Shown here: in pieces, positions 1 through 7,661 of the stretch
Position numbering within the stretch: position 1 is the stretch's first letter
Layout: every line of letters starts with the position of its first letter
Assembly (NCBI RefSeq): GCF_000429665.1
Contig: NZ_AUCH01000008.1
Coordinates: 62,001-126,000 of the forward strand
Length of the DNA: 64,000 nt
Direction: 5' to 3'
From: Azovibrio restrictus DSM 23866
GTDB taxonomy: Bacteria; Pseudomonadota; Gammaproteobacteria; Burkholderiales; Rhodocyclaceae
Notes under the pieces: generated by a model
Database searches by the model: none
What the model saw: the letters and a program-made list of their open reading frames with translations, nothing else
Told to the model about the DNA's origin: nothing
Program-made: the position numbers and the translations under genes

Positions 1-639
1 ATTCGCCGGGATGCCCGTTTCCATGACCCGGACGAGCCGCCCACCCCGCTCCTGCCCGGTTTTCCCCACATGCAGCGCCAGACCCACTGGCATTTCCAGG
101 ACGAGCCCGGGGCCGGGGGGCGGGGCGAGATCGACACCCGGGTGGAGCGCCTGGCCCGGGAGCTGGCCGAGGGGGACGCGCAGAGCCGGGCCTACGCCCT
201 GCCCTGGCTGCTGCATCTGGTGGCGGACCTGCACCAGCCCCTGCACACGGCCGGCCGGGGGGACCGGGGCGGCAACGGCTACACCGTGGAGAACCCCTAC
301 AACCCCCGCAAACCCTTCATGTCCCTGCACGCCTACTGGGACGAGCTGCCCGGGCCGCCCTGGCTGCGGGGCCGCCACCTGGAGGCGCCCCTGGCCCGGC
401 TGGCGGCCCTGCCGGCGCCGGAGCAGGGCGATCCGGCCCGCTGGCTGGCGGAGGGCCGGGCCCTGGTGGCCGGCGACGGGGTCTATCCCGCCACCCCGGG
501 CAGCCTCTTGCCCCTGGTGACGCCGGAATTCCACGCCCGGGCCCGGCAGATCAGCGACCAGCGTCTGGCCGCCGCCGGGGTGCGCCTGGGGCGCTGGCTG
601 AACCGGCTGCTGGTTCCCCGGGCTGCGGCAAGCCGGTAA
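1..639 (+). CDS. S1/P1-type nuclease, 3' part (5' end outside window)
   Basis: The reading frame is open from base 1 to the stop at 639, so only the C-terminal ~212 residues are present. The stretch LLHLVADLHQPLHTA followed by DRGGN is the zinc-ligand region of the S1/P1 nuclease family (phospholipase C/P1 fold), which cleaves single-stranded nucleic acids, normally in the periplasm. A signal peptide cannot be checked because the start lies upstream of the window. The tail ends in a basic RAAASR. The kinase gene follows 32 bp downstream on the same strand. Family assignment is firm; substrate is unknown. Confidence 0.8.
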   Translation: MRRDARFHDPDEPPTPLLPGFPHMQRQTHWHFQDEPGAGGRGEIDTRVERLARELAEGDAQSRAYALPWLLHLVADLHQPLHTAGRGDRGGNGYTVENPYNPRKPFMSLHAYWDELPGPPWLRGRHLEAPLARLAALPAPEQGDPARWLAEGRALVAGDGVYPATPGSLLPLVTPEFHARARQISDQRLAAAGVRLGRWLNRLLVPRAAASR

Positions 640-671
640 GATGCCAGCCGACTGATCAGCCGGGGGCCGCC

Positions 672-1973
672 ATGGATACCTTGCAGCACCGCTATGAAAT
701 CCTCCGGGAACTGGGCCGGGGCGCCACCGGCACCGTGTATCTGGCGCAGGACAGCTTTGCCGACCGGCAGGTGGCCCTCAAGATCGCCCATGCCCACATC
801 TTCAGCGACGACCCGGAACAGAATCAGGTCCGCAAGGCCTGGCTGAACGAGGTGCGTCAGGCGGGCAGTCTGCAGCATCCCTACATCGTCCAGGTCTATG
901 ACGCCGGGGCTGGCGAGCGCTCCGCCTACCTGGTGATGGAATACCTGCCCGGCGGCACCCTGGAACCTTACACCCGGCCCGGGCAGCTGAAGCCCGTGGG
1001 CGAGGTGCTGGAGCTGGCCTACAAGTGCGCCAGCGCCCTGGACTATGCCTGCCGGGCCGGCATCGTGCATCGGGACATCAAGCCCGCCAACCTCCAGTAC
1101 CTGGGGCCCGGGGAGGTGAAGGTGGGGGATTTCGGTGCCGCCTACTGGGGCCAGGGCGATTCCACCCAGGTCATGGACATCGGCTCCCTGGCCTACATGG
1201 CGCCGGAGCTGTTCCGCCACTGGGTCACGCCCCAGGCCGACATCTACGCCCTGGGGGTGGTGCTGTTCCAGCTCCTGACCGGGCGCCTGCCCTATCAGGC
1301 TGATTCCCCGGCCGCCCTGATGTACCAGATCATCCACGGGGAACATCCCCGTCTGGGGGAGCTGCGCCCGGAACTGCCGGCGGCTGTAGGCGAGCTGGTG
1401 GAAGAAATGCTGGCCCGGGACCTGGAACAGCGTTTTGCCAGCTGGCCCCTGGTCCAGGCCGCCCTGAGCGCCCTGATGCCGGGGACGGTCGCGGCCGATG
1501 GGGAGATTCCCTCCCAGGGGGAACTCTTCGAGCAGCTGCGCCGCCTGCCCCTGCTGCAGGAGCTGGGCGATCCGGAGCTCTGGGAACTGCTGCGTTTTGC
1601 CCGCTGGCGCCGGGCTCCGGCCGGCACCGTGCTGATCACGGAAGGGGCGGCGGCCCGCTCCTGCTACCTGCTGCTGCAGGGGGAAACCCGGGTCACCCAG
1701 CGGGGCCGGCTCATCAACCTGCTCACCGGCGGCACGCTGTTCGGGGAGCTGGCCTTTGCCGAGGCCACGCCCGGGGCCCGGGCGGCCACCATCACCGCCA
1801 TGACCCCGGTGGTCTATGGCAAATGGGCCTACAGCCGGCTCAACCGGGCCTCGCCGGAACTGCGTTCGGGGATGTTGAAAATCTTCTTCCGCCTGGCGGC
1901 GGAACGTCTGAAACAGGCGGACGAGCAGTATCAACTGCTGTACCGGCGCCTGCAGGAGCAGGGCGGCGCCTGA
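672..1973 (+). CDS. Serine/threonine protein kinase with C-terminal cyclic-nucleotide-binding domain
   Basis: A 433-aa predicted soluble protein. The N-terminal half is a Hanks-type kinase: glycine loop GRGATGTV at residues ~15-22, VALK lysine at 37, catalytic HRDIKPAN at 133-140, DFG at 153-155 and an APE-type motif near 180. Residues ~295-415 look like a cNMP-binding/Crp-like effector domain, with the phosphate-binding cassette FGELAFAEATPGARAAT. No transmembrane segment or PASTA repeat is seen, unlike many bacterial Ser/Thr kinases. The likely role is kinase activity gated by cAMP, cGMP or another ligand; the ligand is not deducible. The ATG follows the GC-rich leader of the preceding nuclease gene closely. 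The gene converges on the small gene at 2054. Confidence 0.85.
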   Translation: MDTLQHRYEILRELGRGATGTVYLAQDSFADRQVALKIAHAHIFSDDPEQNQVRKAWLNEVRQAGSLQHPYIVQVYDAGAGERSAYLVMEYLPGGTLEPYTRPGQLKPVGEVLELAYKCASALDYACRAGIVHRDIKPANLQYLGPGEVKVGDFGAAYWGQGDSTQVMDIGSLAYMAPELFRHWVTPQADIYALGVVLFQLLTGRLPYQADSPAALMYQIIHGEHPRLGELRPELPAAVGELVEEMLARDLEQRFASWPLVQAALSALMPGTVAADGEIPSQGELFEQLRRLPLLQELGDPELWELLRFARWRRAPAGTVLITEGAAARSCYLLLQGETRVTQRGRLINLLTGGTLFGELAFAEATPGARAATITAMTPVVYGKWAYSRLNRASPELRSGMLKIFFRLAAERLKQADEQYQLLYRRLQEQGGA

Positions 1974-2053
1974 GGGGGGGCCCGGAAATCCGGGCAGCAG
2001 CGCGAGCCCCCGGAAACCCGGAACCCGGGCTGAGCCGGGTTCCGGGGCGGGTC

Positions 2054-2251
2054 TTACTCTTCGGCGGGCAGGTCGCCGCGCAGGATGCGGCCCAGTTCCA
2101 CGTGGTCGGCCCGGCGCCGGGCGCCCCGGCTCTTCTCATGAACCTGGGTGCCGCGGCGCATCTTGGCCGTGGTGGCAAAGGGGTTGCGGGGTGGCGGCGG
2201 GGGCGGCAGCAGCAGCCGTTCTTCCCGTTGATGGCGTTGTTTGCGTGTCAT
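2054..2251 (-). CDS. Small basic hypothetical protein downstream of the rtcB operon
   Basis: A 65-aa, Arg-rich protein with a run of six prolines (residues ~16-21) and a basic middle (KMRRGTQVHEKSRGARRRADH). GAGGA lies 10 nt before the ATG, which supports translation. It starts 12 bp after the stop of the 316-aa gene and is probably the last gene of the rtcB operon. No family is recognised. The charge suggests nucleic-acid or ribosome binding, but that is only inference. Confidence 0.55.
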   Translation of the reverse strand: MTRKQRHQREERLLLPPPPPPRNPFATTAKMRRGTQVHEKSRGARRRADHVELGRILRGDLPAEE

Positions 2252-2263
2252 GGTCGTGATTCC

Positions 2264-3214
2264 TCAAAGGCAAAATTGCTGCAGGCAGAGGCCGGGCTCC
2301 CGGCGCAGGTAGCGCGCCGCCCGGCGGTTGCGGGTCAGGAAGGCCGGGGCGCTGGCTCCGGGGATAAAGCAGAAGCGCTGGGGCAGGCTGCTGTAGAGGG
2401 AGGTGGGCGGGGCCCCGTAGCGGATGTTTTTCAGCAATACCCCGGAACGGGGGGTATGCATCCAGATCCGCGCCAGGCCCAGCTCCTCCCGCAGGAAGAA
2501 CAGCACCGCCGCCAGCAGGGCCTCGTCCCAGAGGCCCTGGTGCGCCGGCAGCACCTGTTCGCAGTACTGCAGCACCGCCTGGCGGCCGCCCTGGAAGCGG
2601 TACTGGTGCCGCCGCCGGAACTGTTCCTCGCCCAGCTGCCGGGCGCTTTCCCCGACCCGGGCGGCGGCCCGCAGCCAGTCGCTCTGGAGTTCCTCGATCA
2701 GGGCTTCGCCGTGCTCCAGATCCAGGTCCAGGCGGGCCCAGGCCAGGGTGTAGCGCCGGTTTTCCCGTTCGTCCCGGAGGGCCGGATGGCCGTAGTAGTT
2801 GAAGGGGTCCCCGCCGGGGCGGGGGCGTACCAGACGCTGGAAGGCCTGGTTGTGTTCCTGGCTGAAGTTGAGCTGCAGCACCAGGTTGGCCCCGGGCCGG
2901 CTGGTCTGGGGGGCGTGGGTCCGCTCACCGCCCCACACCCCCAGGCTGAGGGTGTAGTGCTGGGGGCTGGGATGGCCGCAGGCCAGTTCCAGCTGGGCGG
3001 GCGCCAGCTGGCCGCCGCAGCGGGCCAGCACCTCCCGTACTGCCGGCTTTTCCAGCAGCCGGGCCACGGGCTGGCGGCGCAGTTCGGCCACCGGCGTGGG
3101 CCGGCGTACCGCGTAGCGCAGCAGTTGCAGGCTGTACTTATCCTTGAAGTAGCTGTACACCGTGCGCCCGGCCGGAAGCAGGGCCCGCAGGGTGTCGATT
3201 TCCTGTAATTCCAT
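2264..3214 (-). CDS. Uncharacterised 316-aa protein encoded next to rtcB; EELQSDW motif
   Basis: The family is not recognised with certainty. The protein has no signal peptide or membrane segment. Around residues 165-175 it carries ALIEELQSDWLR. Later, near 225-255, comes a WDEALLAAVLFFLREELG segment followed by LARIWMHT. The order 'EEIQSDW ... W.E..L...l..A.e.g...i.w.t' resembles a domain seen in phage large polyvalent proteins, recalled from memory and not searched. The ATG at 3214 has only a poorly spaced AGGA upstream, but the upstream frame is closed by a TGA near 3277. The gene lies ~150 bp downstream of rtcB on the same strand and is followed at once by the 65-aa gene, so a role linked to RNA repair is plausible but unproven. 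Confidence 0.7.
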   Translation of the reverse strand: MELQEIDTLRALLPAGRTVYSYFKDKYSLQLLRYAVRRPTPVAELRRQPVARLLEKPAVREVLARCGGQLAPAQLELACGHPSPQHYTLSLGVWGGERTHAPQTSRPGANLVLQLNFSQEHNQAFQRLVRPRPGGDPFNYYGHPALRDERENRRYTLAWARLDLDLEHGEALIEELQSDWLRAAARVGESARQLGEEQFRRRHQYRFQGGRQAVLQYCEQVLPAHQGLWDEALLAAVLFFLREELGLARIWMHTPRSGVLLKNIRYGAPPTSLYSSLPQRFCFIPGASAPAFLTRNRRAARYLRREPGLCLQQFCL

Positions 3215-3308
3215 GATGGTTTCTTGTCCTGGAGTAAGGGAATGGAGCCGCCCGGCGCCAGGCGCCGGCGGCGTTACTCAGTGGGGGAAAACAGTCAGTG
3301 GCAATCAT
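3138..3308 (-). CDS. Possible small ORF between rtcB and the 316-aa gene
   Basis: A 56-codon frame begins MIATDCFPPLSN after a near-ideal ribosome binding site (AAAAGGAG, 7 nt before the ATG). It runs through and past the start codon of the 316-aa gene in another frame. A GGCC-rich hairpin (~3331-3350) precedes it, after the rtcB stop. It may be a translated leader that couples ribosomes to the weakly initiated downstream gene, or a chance frame. Composition gives no clear protein signal. Confidence 0.3.
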   Translation of the reverse strand: MIATDCFPPLSNAAGAWRRAAPFPYSRTRNHHGITGNRHPAGPASGRAHGVQLLQG

Positions 3309-3367
3309 GGTGTGGCTCCTTTTCTGAAATACCGGCCTGGGGCCGGTGGTTGTCCGGGGGAAATCCT

Positions 3368-4576
<1,209 letters not shown>

Positions 4577-4635
4577 GATGGTCTTTCTCTTGCGGGCCTC
4601 CCGGGCCCGGCACGGCCGGGGCGGGAAGCAGAAAA

Positions 4636-4666
4636 CAAAAAGCCCCGGCCGGGGAGACCAGGGCTT
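4636..4666 (-). terminator. Intrinsic terminator/attenuator in the rtcB leader
   Basis: Read leftward, AAGCCC pairs with GGGCTT around an inner CCCCGG/CCGGGG core and is followed by TTTTTG. It lies ~60 bp before the rtcB ATG and after the probable promoter at 4857-4886, so transcripts must read through it to reach rtcB. This is the layout expected for attenuation. No clear competing antiterminator was identified by eye. Confidence 0.55.
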
Positions 4667-4761
4667 GATGGCAAGGGAATGACCGTGGGGTCAGTCGCTG
4701 GCGGAGGAATCCTGGCTCGGGGCAGCTGCAGCCGCCGAGCCGGACATGCCGGGCTGGCGCT

Positions 4762-4800
4762 TCAGCGCGTGATGTACTCCTTGTGGTTCGCAGCAGGCAT
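4762..4800 (-). CDS. 12-codon leader ORF upstream of rtcB (MPAANHKEYITR)
   Basis: ATG at 4800 is preceded by AGGAG with 7-nt spacing, an excellent ribosome binding site. The frame closes with TGA after 12 codons. It sits between the candidate promoter and the leader terminator. No run of a single regulatory codon is seen, so classical amino-acid attenuation is not obvious. Translation is inferred only from the binding site. Confidence 0.4.
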   Translation of the reverse strand: MPAANHKEYITR

Positions 4801-4856
4801 GGGGTTCTCCTATGGAATTCGGGTTGCGGGGGCGCCAGGGGCGCCGGGTTGAAAGG

Positions 4857-4886
4857 ACTTTAAGGGGCCGCGGCGGGGGCTGTCAA
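4857..4886 (-). promoter_or_regulatory. Candidate sigma70 promoter of the rtcB operon
   Basis: Read leftward: TTGACA (4886-4881), an 18-bp spacer, then TAAAGT (4862-4857). The -35 is a perfect match and the -10 matches 4 of 6. I did not find the TGGCAC-N5-TTGCA sigma54 pattern that drives rtcBA in E. coli. Confidence 0.5.
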
Positions 4887-4918
4887 AAGCCGGAACGCGC
4901 CATGACGCCCGGGTGGAA

Positions 4919-4987
4919 GCTTGTGTTGCAAATATGCAACAAGCGTTGTTGAAAAACAACAGACCTGGTCTTGTCGCAATTGCGACA
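4919..4987. promoter_or_regulatory. Three adjacent inverted repeats upstream of the rtcB promoter
   Basis: Three dyads lie in a row: 4919-4944 (core GTTGCA-AATA-TGCAAC with flanking GCTTG/CAAGC pairing), 4945-4960 (GTTGTT-GAAA-AACAAC) and 4972-4987 (perfect palindrome TGTCGCAATTGCGACA). The first and third share a GCAA/TTGC core. They sit ~35-100 bp upstream of the -35 and look like regulator binding sites. The stretch is notably AT-richer than its surroundings. The regulator is unknown. Confidence 0.5.
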
Positions 4988-5103
4988 GGAGCCTTGTTCC
5001 CAAGCTGCATTCCTCACCGCAGGGGCCCGGAGGCACGGAGAAAGGCCGGCTTGCAAGACCAGACCCCTTTCCCCGGCACGCCCCGGAAGGGGGCAGCGGG
5101 GTA

Positions 5104-5167
5104 ACCCAAGGGCTTGTTTTTCCTCTGAGTTCTCTGTGCCCCTGGGGTGCAGATGCGGTTTCAAGGT
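5104..5167 (+). repeat. Dispersed repeat, copy A
   Basis: Begins ACCCAAGGGCTTGTTTTTC, continues with a CTCTGTG-rich middle and ends in GCGGTTTCAAGG. It shares its opening 18 bases exactly with the copy at 29086 and resembles the copies at 7419 and 7524. It lies upstream of the Fe-S gene. The remaining sequence between here and the rtcB leader shows no gene. Confidence 0.6.
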
Positions 5168-5237
5168 TCAAGAGACTGAATCGAGGTGTTTTTTCGTGGC
5201 ACCCGACTTGCTAGGAGCCGGATATCCGGAGAACACC

Positions 5238-6575
5238 ATGAAAACCTATCTAGACTGGTCCGCCTACGACAACTACGGCATGGGGGACGCCTATTCCGGC
5301 ATTCCCGCCACCGGGGGCGCCTATGCCAAGGCCGTGGCGGTCTGCATCGGCAGCCGCCAGTGCCAGCGCACCGCCAAGGGCCTGATGTGCCCCAGCTTCC
5401 GGGCCACCGAGGAATTCGCCCATTCCACCCAGGCCCGGGTGCAGGCTTTCAAGGCCGCCCTGAACGGAGAGCTGGGGCCCACCCCCTTCACCCACCCGGA
5501 CCTGGCCGAGGCCATGGACCTCTGCGTCGCCTGCAAGGGCTGCAAGAAGGAGTGCCCCAACGGGGTGGACATGGCCCTGATCAAGACCGAATTCCTGGCC
5601 CAGAAACACGCCCTGACGGGGGCCTCGCCCCGCACCCGGCTGTTTGCCCATCTGCCCCGCTGGCTCACCCGGCGCCGCCTGCTGCGTGCCCTGGTGCGGC
5701 TGCGCAACGGCCAGCCCGGGCTGGCCTGGCTGGGGGAGCGGCTGCTCGGCATCACGGCCCGCCGGCCTCTGCCGGAACCGGCGCCTGTTCCTTTTGCTGC
5801 CAGGTATTCCGGAGCGGAGGAAAGCCGGCCCCGGGTAGCCCTGTTCGTAGACACCATGAGCCGCCATTACGCCCCGGAAATTCCCGCAGCGGCCGTGGAC
5901 GTGCTCACGGCGGCCGGCTACCAGGTGCAGGTGCTGGGTCCGGCCCCCGGAGACCCGGAACCCCGCCGCGCCCTGTGCTGCGGCCGCACCTATCTATCCA
6001 ACGGCCTGGTGGAGGAAGCCCGGGCCGAAGCGCGGCGGGTGCTGGCCGCCGTGCGCCCGGCCCTGGAGGCGGGCATTCCCGTGGTGGGCCTGGAGCCCGC
6101 CTGCCTGTATGCCCTCAAGGATGACTTCTACAGCCTGGCCCTGGGGGAAGACGTGGCCCGCCTTGCCAAGCAGTGCTACATGTTCGAGGAGTTCCTGATG
6201 CGGGAAAAGGAACGCCGGGGCTTCGACCTGCCGCTGAAACCCCTGGACCTGCCCAAGGCCCTGCTGCATGGCCACTGCCACCAGAAAGCCTTCGGCGCCA
6301 CCAAATCCCTGCGCAAGGTGCTGGGCTGGATTCCCGGCTTCGAATTCGAGCTGGTGGAGGCCAGCTGCTGCGGCATGGGCGGCAGCTTCGGCTACGAGGC
6401 GGAGCACGACGGGATGTCGCGCAAGATGGCGGAACTCAACCTGATGCCCGCCATCCGCCAGGCCCCGGAAGCTCCCATCCTGGCGGACGGCTTCTCCTGC
6501 CGGCACCAGATCGAGGACTGCACCGGACGCAGGCCCATGCACATTGCCGTGCTGCTGCAACAGGCCCTGGCCTGA
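5238..6575 (+). CDS. Orphan iron-sulfur CCG-domain protein (C-terminal part of YdiJ/D-2-hydroxyacid dehydrogenase-like enzymes)
   Basis: A 445-aa protein. Near residues 35-55 it has C-IGSRQ-C-QRTAKGLM-CPS, then a [4Fe-4S] motif CVACKGCKKECPNGVDM near 95-111. Two cysteine-rich CCG elements follow (LCCGRTYLSNG near 245; EASCCGMGGSFGYE near 375), with GHCHQKA before the second. This matches the Fe-S C-terminal half of YdiJ-like FAD/Fe-S oxidoreductases and GlpC-type subunits. Here it is a stand-alone gene: no FAD-binding half is encoded upstream. The ATG at 5238 has GGAG 8 nt upstream; the longer frame from 4971 lacks support. It probably relays electrons from a separately encoded dehydrogenase; the substrate is unknown. 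Confidence 0.8.
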   Translation: MKTYLDWSAYDNYGMGDAYSGIPATGGAYAKAVAVCIGSRQCQRTAKGLMCPSFRATEEFAHSTQARVQAFKAALNGELGPTPFTHPDLAEAMDLCVACKGCKKECPNGVDMALIKTEFLAQKHALTGASPRTRLFAHLPRWLTRRRLLRALVRLRNGQPGLAWLGERLLGITARRPLPEPAPVPFAARYSGAEESRPRVALFVDTMSRHYAPEIPAAAVDVLTAAGYQVQVLGPAPGDPEPRRALCCGRTYLSNGLVEEARAEARRVLAAVRPALEAGIPVVGLEPACLYALKDDFYSLALGEDVARLAKQCYMFEEFLMREKERRGFDLPLKPLDLPKALLHGHCHQKAFGATKSLRKVLGWIPGFEFELVEASCCGMGGSFGYEAEHDGMSRKMAELNLMPAIRQAPEAPILADGFSCRHQIEDCTGRRPMHIAVLLQQALA

Positions 6576-6632
6576 AGCTCCTGACGGGCGGGGGTATAGA
6601 ATCCGGGCTGGCTCCTGCACCGCCTCCGGATC

Positions 6633-7328
6633 ATGCTCCCTCCCATTCCTTCCCGTTACCAGCCCGAAGCCGTAGACCCCGCCAGCCTGGGCTCCTGGCT
6701 GGCCTGGGCCCTGCCCTTCTTCAGCGAGCCCGTGGCCCAGAATCCCCACGTGGACCTGACCCTGCAACTGGACGTGAGCCGCGCCCACGCCGCCTATCTG
6801 GCCCTGCCGGAGGGCGCGCGTGCCTCCTTCTTCGCCTTCCTGGTCTGGCATCTGACCCAGACCCTGGCGCAGCATGATTCCTTCAATCTGCGCTGTGTGG
6901 AGGGCAGGTGGTACCGCCTGGGCAACCCGCCCCTGTTCATCCCCGTGGCCGTGGGCGGCCCGACCCGCTTTCGCAGCCTGGTGCTGGAAGATGTGCAGCA
7001 ACTGGAACTGGGGGATTTCCTGGCTCTGTACCGGGAGCGCCTGGCATGGCTGCGGCATCCCGATGCCGGCGGCGGAAACCAGGAGGGGGATGACGCGTTC
7101 AGCTATGCCCACTTCATGGGCCACCTGCCCCAGCTGCGCTTCACCGGCATGACCCTGCACTGGCGCCAGGACCAGATGATAGGTCAGAGCTGCTTCTACT
7201 TCGGCCAGCGCTACGAGGTCGCCGGCCGGCTGCTGATGCCCCTGGCCGTGCGCATGCACCACAGCTGCAGCGATCCCTTCGTGCTCAACCAGCTGCTGGA
7301 GGATTTCAACCGGCGCTTCGGGAATTGA
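6633..7328 (+). CDS. Chloramphenicol acetyltransferase-like protein
   Basis: A 231-aa protein of CatA-type size. Recognisable CAT features are the NPHVDLTLQLDVSR opening, ASFFAFLVWHL, and the C-terminal MHHSCSDPFVLNQLL, equivalent to the catalytic HHxxxDGFH motif. The catalytic histidine and the aspartate are kept, but the usual G-F-H is P-F-V. The predicted reaction is CoA-dependent acyl transfer to a hydroxyl acceptor; chloramphenicol resistance cannot be assumed. The gene lies ~57 bp after the Fe-S gene and before a block of dispersed repeats. The weak ribosome site leaves the start somewhat uncertain. Confidence 0.7.
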   Translation: MLPPIPSRYQPEAVDPASLGSWLAWALPFFSEPVAQNPHVDLTLQLDVSRAHAAYLALPEGARASFFAFLVWHLTQTLAQHDSFNLRCVEGRWYRLGNPPLFIPVAVGGPTRFRSLVLEDVQQLELGDFLALYRERLAWLRHPDAGGGNQEGDDAFSYAHFMGHLPQLRFTGMTLHWRQDQMIGQSCFYFGQRYEVAGRLLMPLAVRMHHSCSDPFVLNQLLEDFNRRFGN

Positions 7329-7366
7329 ACCTGAAAACCTGGTCTGAACCACAGAGGCACAGAGGA
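7328..7366 (-). repeat. Dispersed repeat, partial copy B
   Basis: Overlaps the stop of the CAT-like gene. It contains AACCACAGAGGCACAGAGG, identical over 18 bases to the next copy, preceded by AACCTGAAAACCTGG. It is truncated after this segment. Confidence 0.6.
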
Positions 7367-7418
7367 GCAGCCTGCCCCTGGGCTGCCTGATGCCGGTGTG
7401 GTGGGGAAACCGGCTTGA

Positions 7419-7478
7419 ACCTTAAAACCTCAGTTAAACCACAGAGGCACAGAGACACCGAGGAAAAACAAAGACTTG
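7419..7478 (-). repeat. Dispersed repeat, copy C
   Basis: Begins AACCTTAAAACCTCAG and contains ACCACAGAGGCACAGAGACA, then CGAGGAAAAACAAAGACTTG. Read leftward it follows the same plan as copies A, D and E: CTTTGTTTTTCCTC, CTCTGTG units, CTGTGGTT, GAGGTTTTAAGG. It faces copy D, so the pair could form a long imperfect hairpin in the 330-bp gap between the CAT-like gene and ybiT. Confidence 0.65.
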
Positions 7479-7523
7479 TCCTGGAAGGCCAGGTCACTTT
7501 CTAGGTGAGCGCAGAAGATAATG

Positions 7524-7584
7524 CAAGCCATTGTTTTTTTGAACTTCTCTGTGTCTTTGTGTCTCTGTGGTGAGGTTTTTAGGT
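7524..7584 (+). repeat. Dispersed repeat, copy D
   Basis: Contains ATTGTTTTTTTGAACTTCTC, the units TGTGTCTTTGTGTCTCTGTG, and GTGAGGTTTTTAGG. It is inverted relative to copy C, ~46 bp away. The rest of the gap to the ybiT stop holds nothing else I can identify. Confidence 0.65.
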
Positions 7585-7661
7585 TGAACGGCGGAGGCTG
7601 AATGCGACAAGGGCCGGGAGGCAGCTGCCATCCCGGCCCTTGTGCATGGCGCAGCCCGGAT

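Noticed and set aside
483..1934. Long minus-strand frame opposite the nuclease and kinase genes
   Set aside because: Antisense shadow in very GC-rich DNA; the plus-strand genes have intact protein motifs, the minus frame has none.
2264..3214. GGQ tripeptide in the rtcB-linked protein, considered as a PrfH-type peptide-release factor
   Set aside because: The tripeptide lies in a sequence unlike release factors and the protein is too long; PrfH's surrounding motif is absent.
4762..4860. Possible Y-RNA/tRNA-like noncoding RNA upstream of rtcB, as known beside some rtcB-rsr loci
   Set aside because: A GGTTCG string is present but no T-arm stem or cloverleaf could be drawn, and no Ro60-like gene is nearby.
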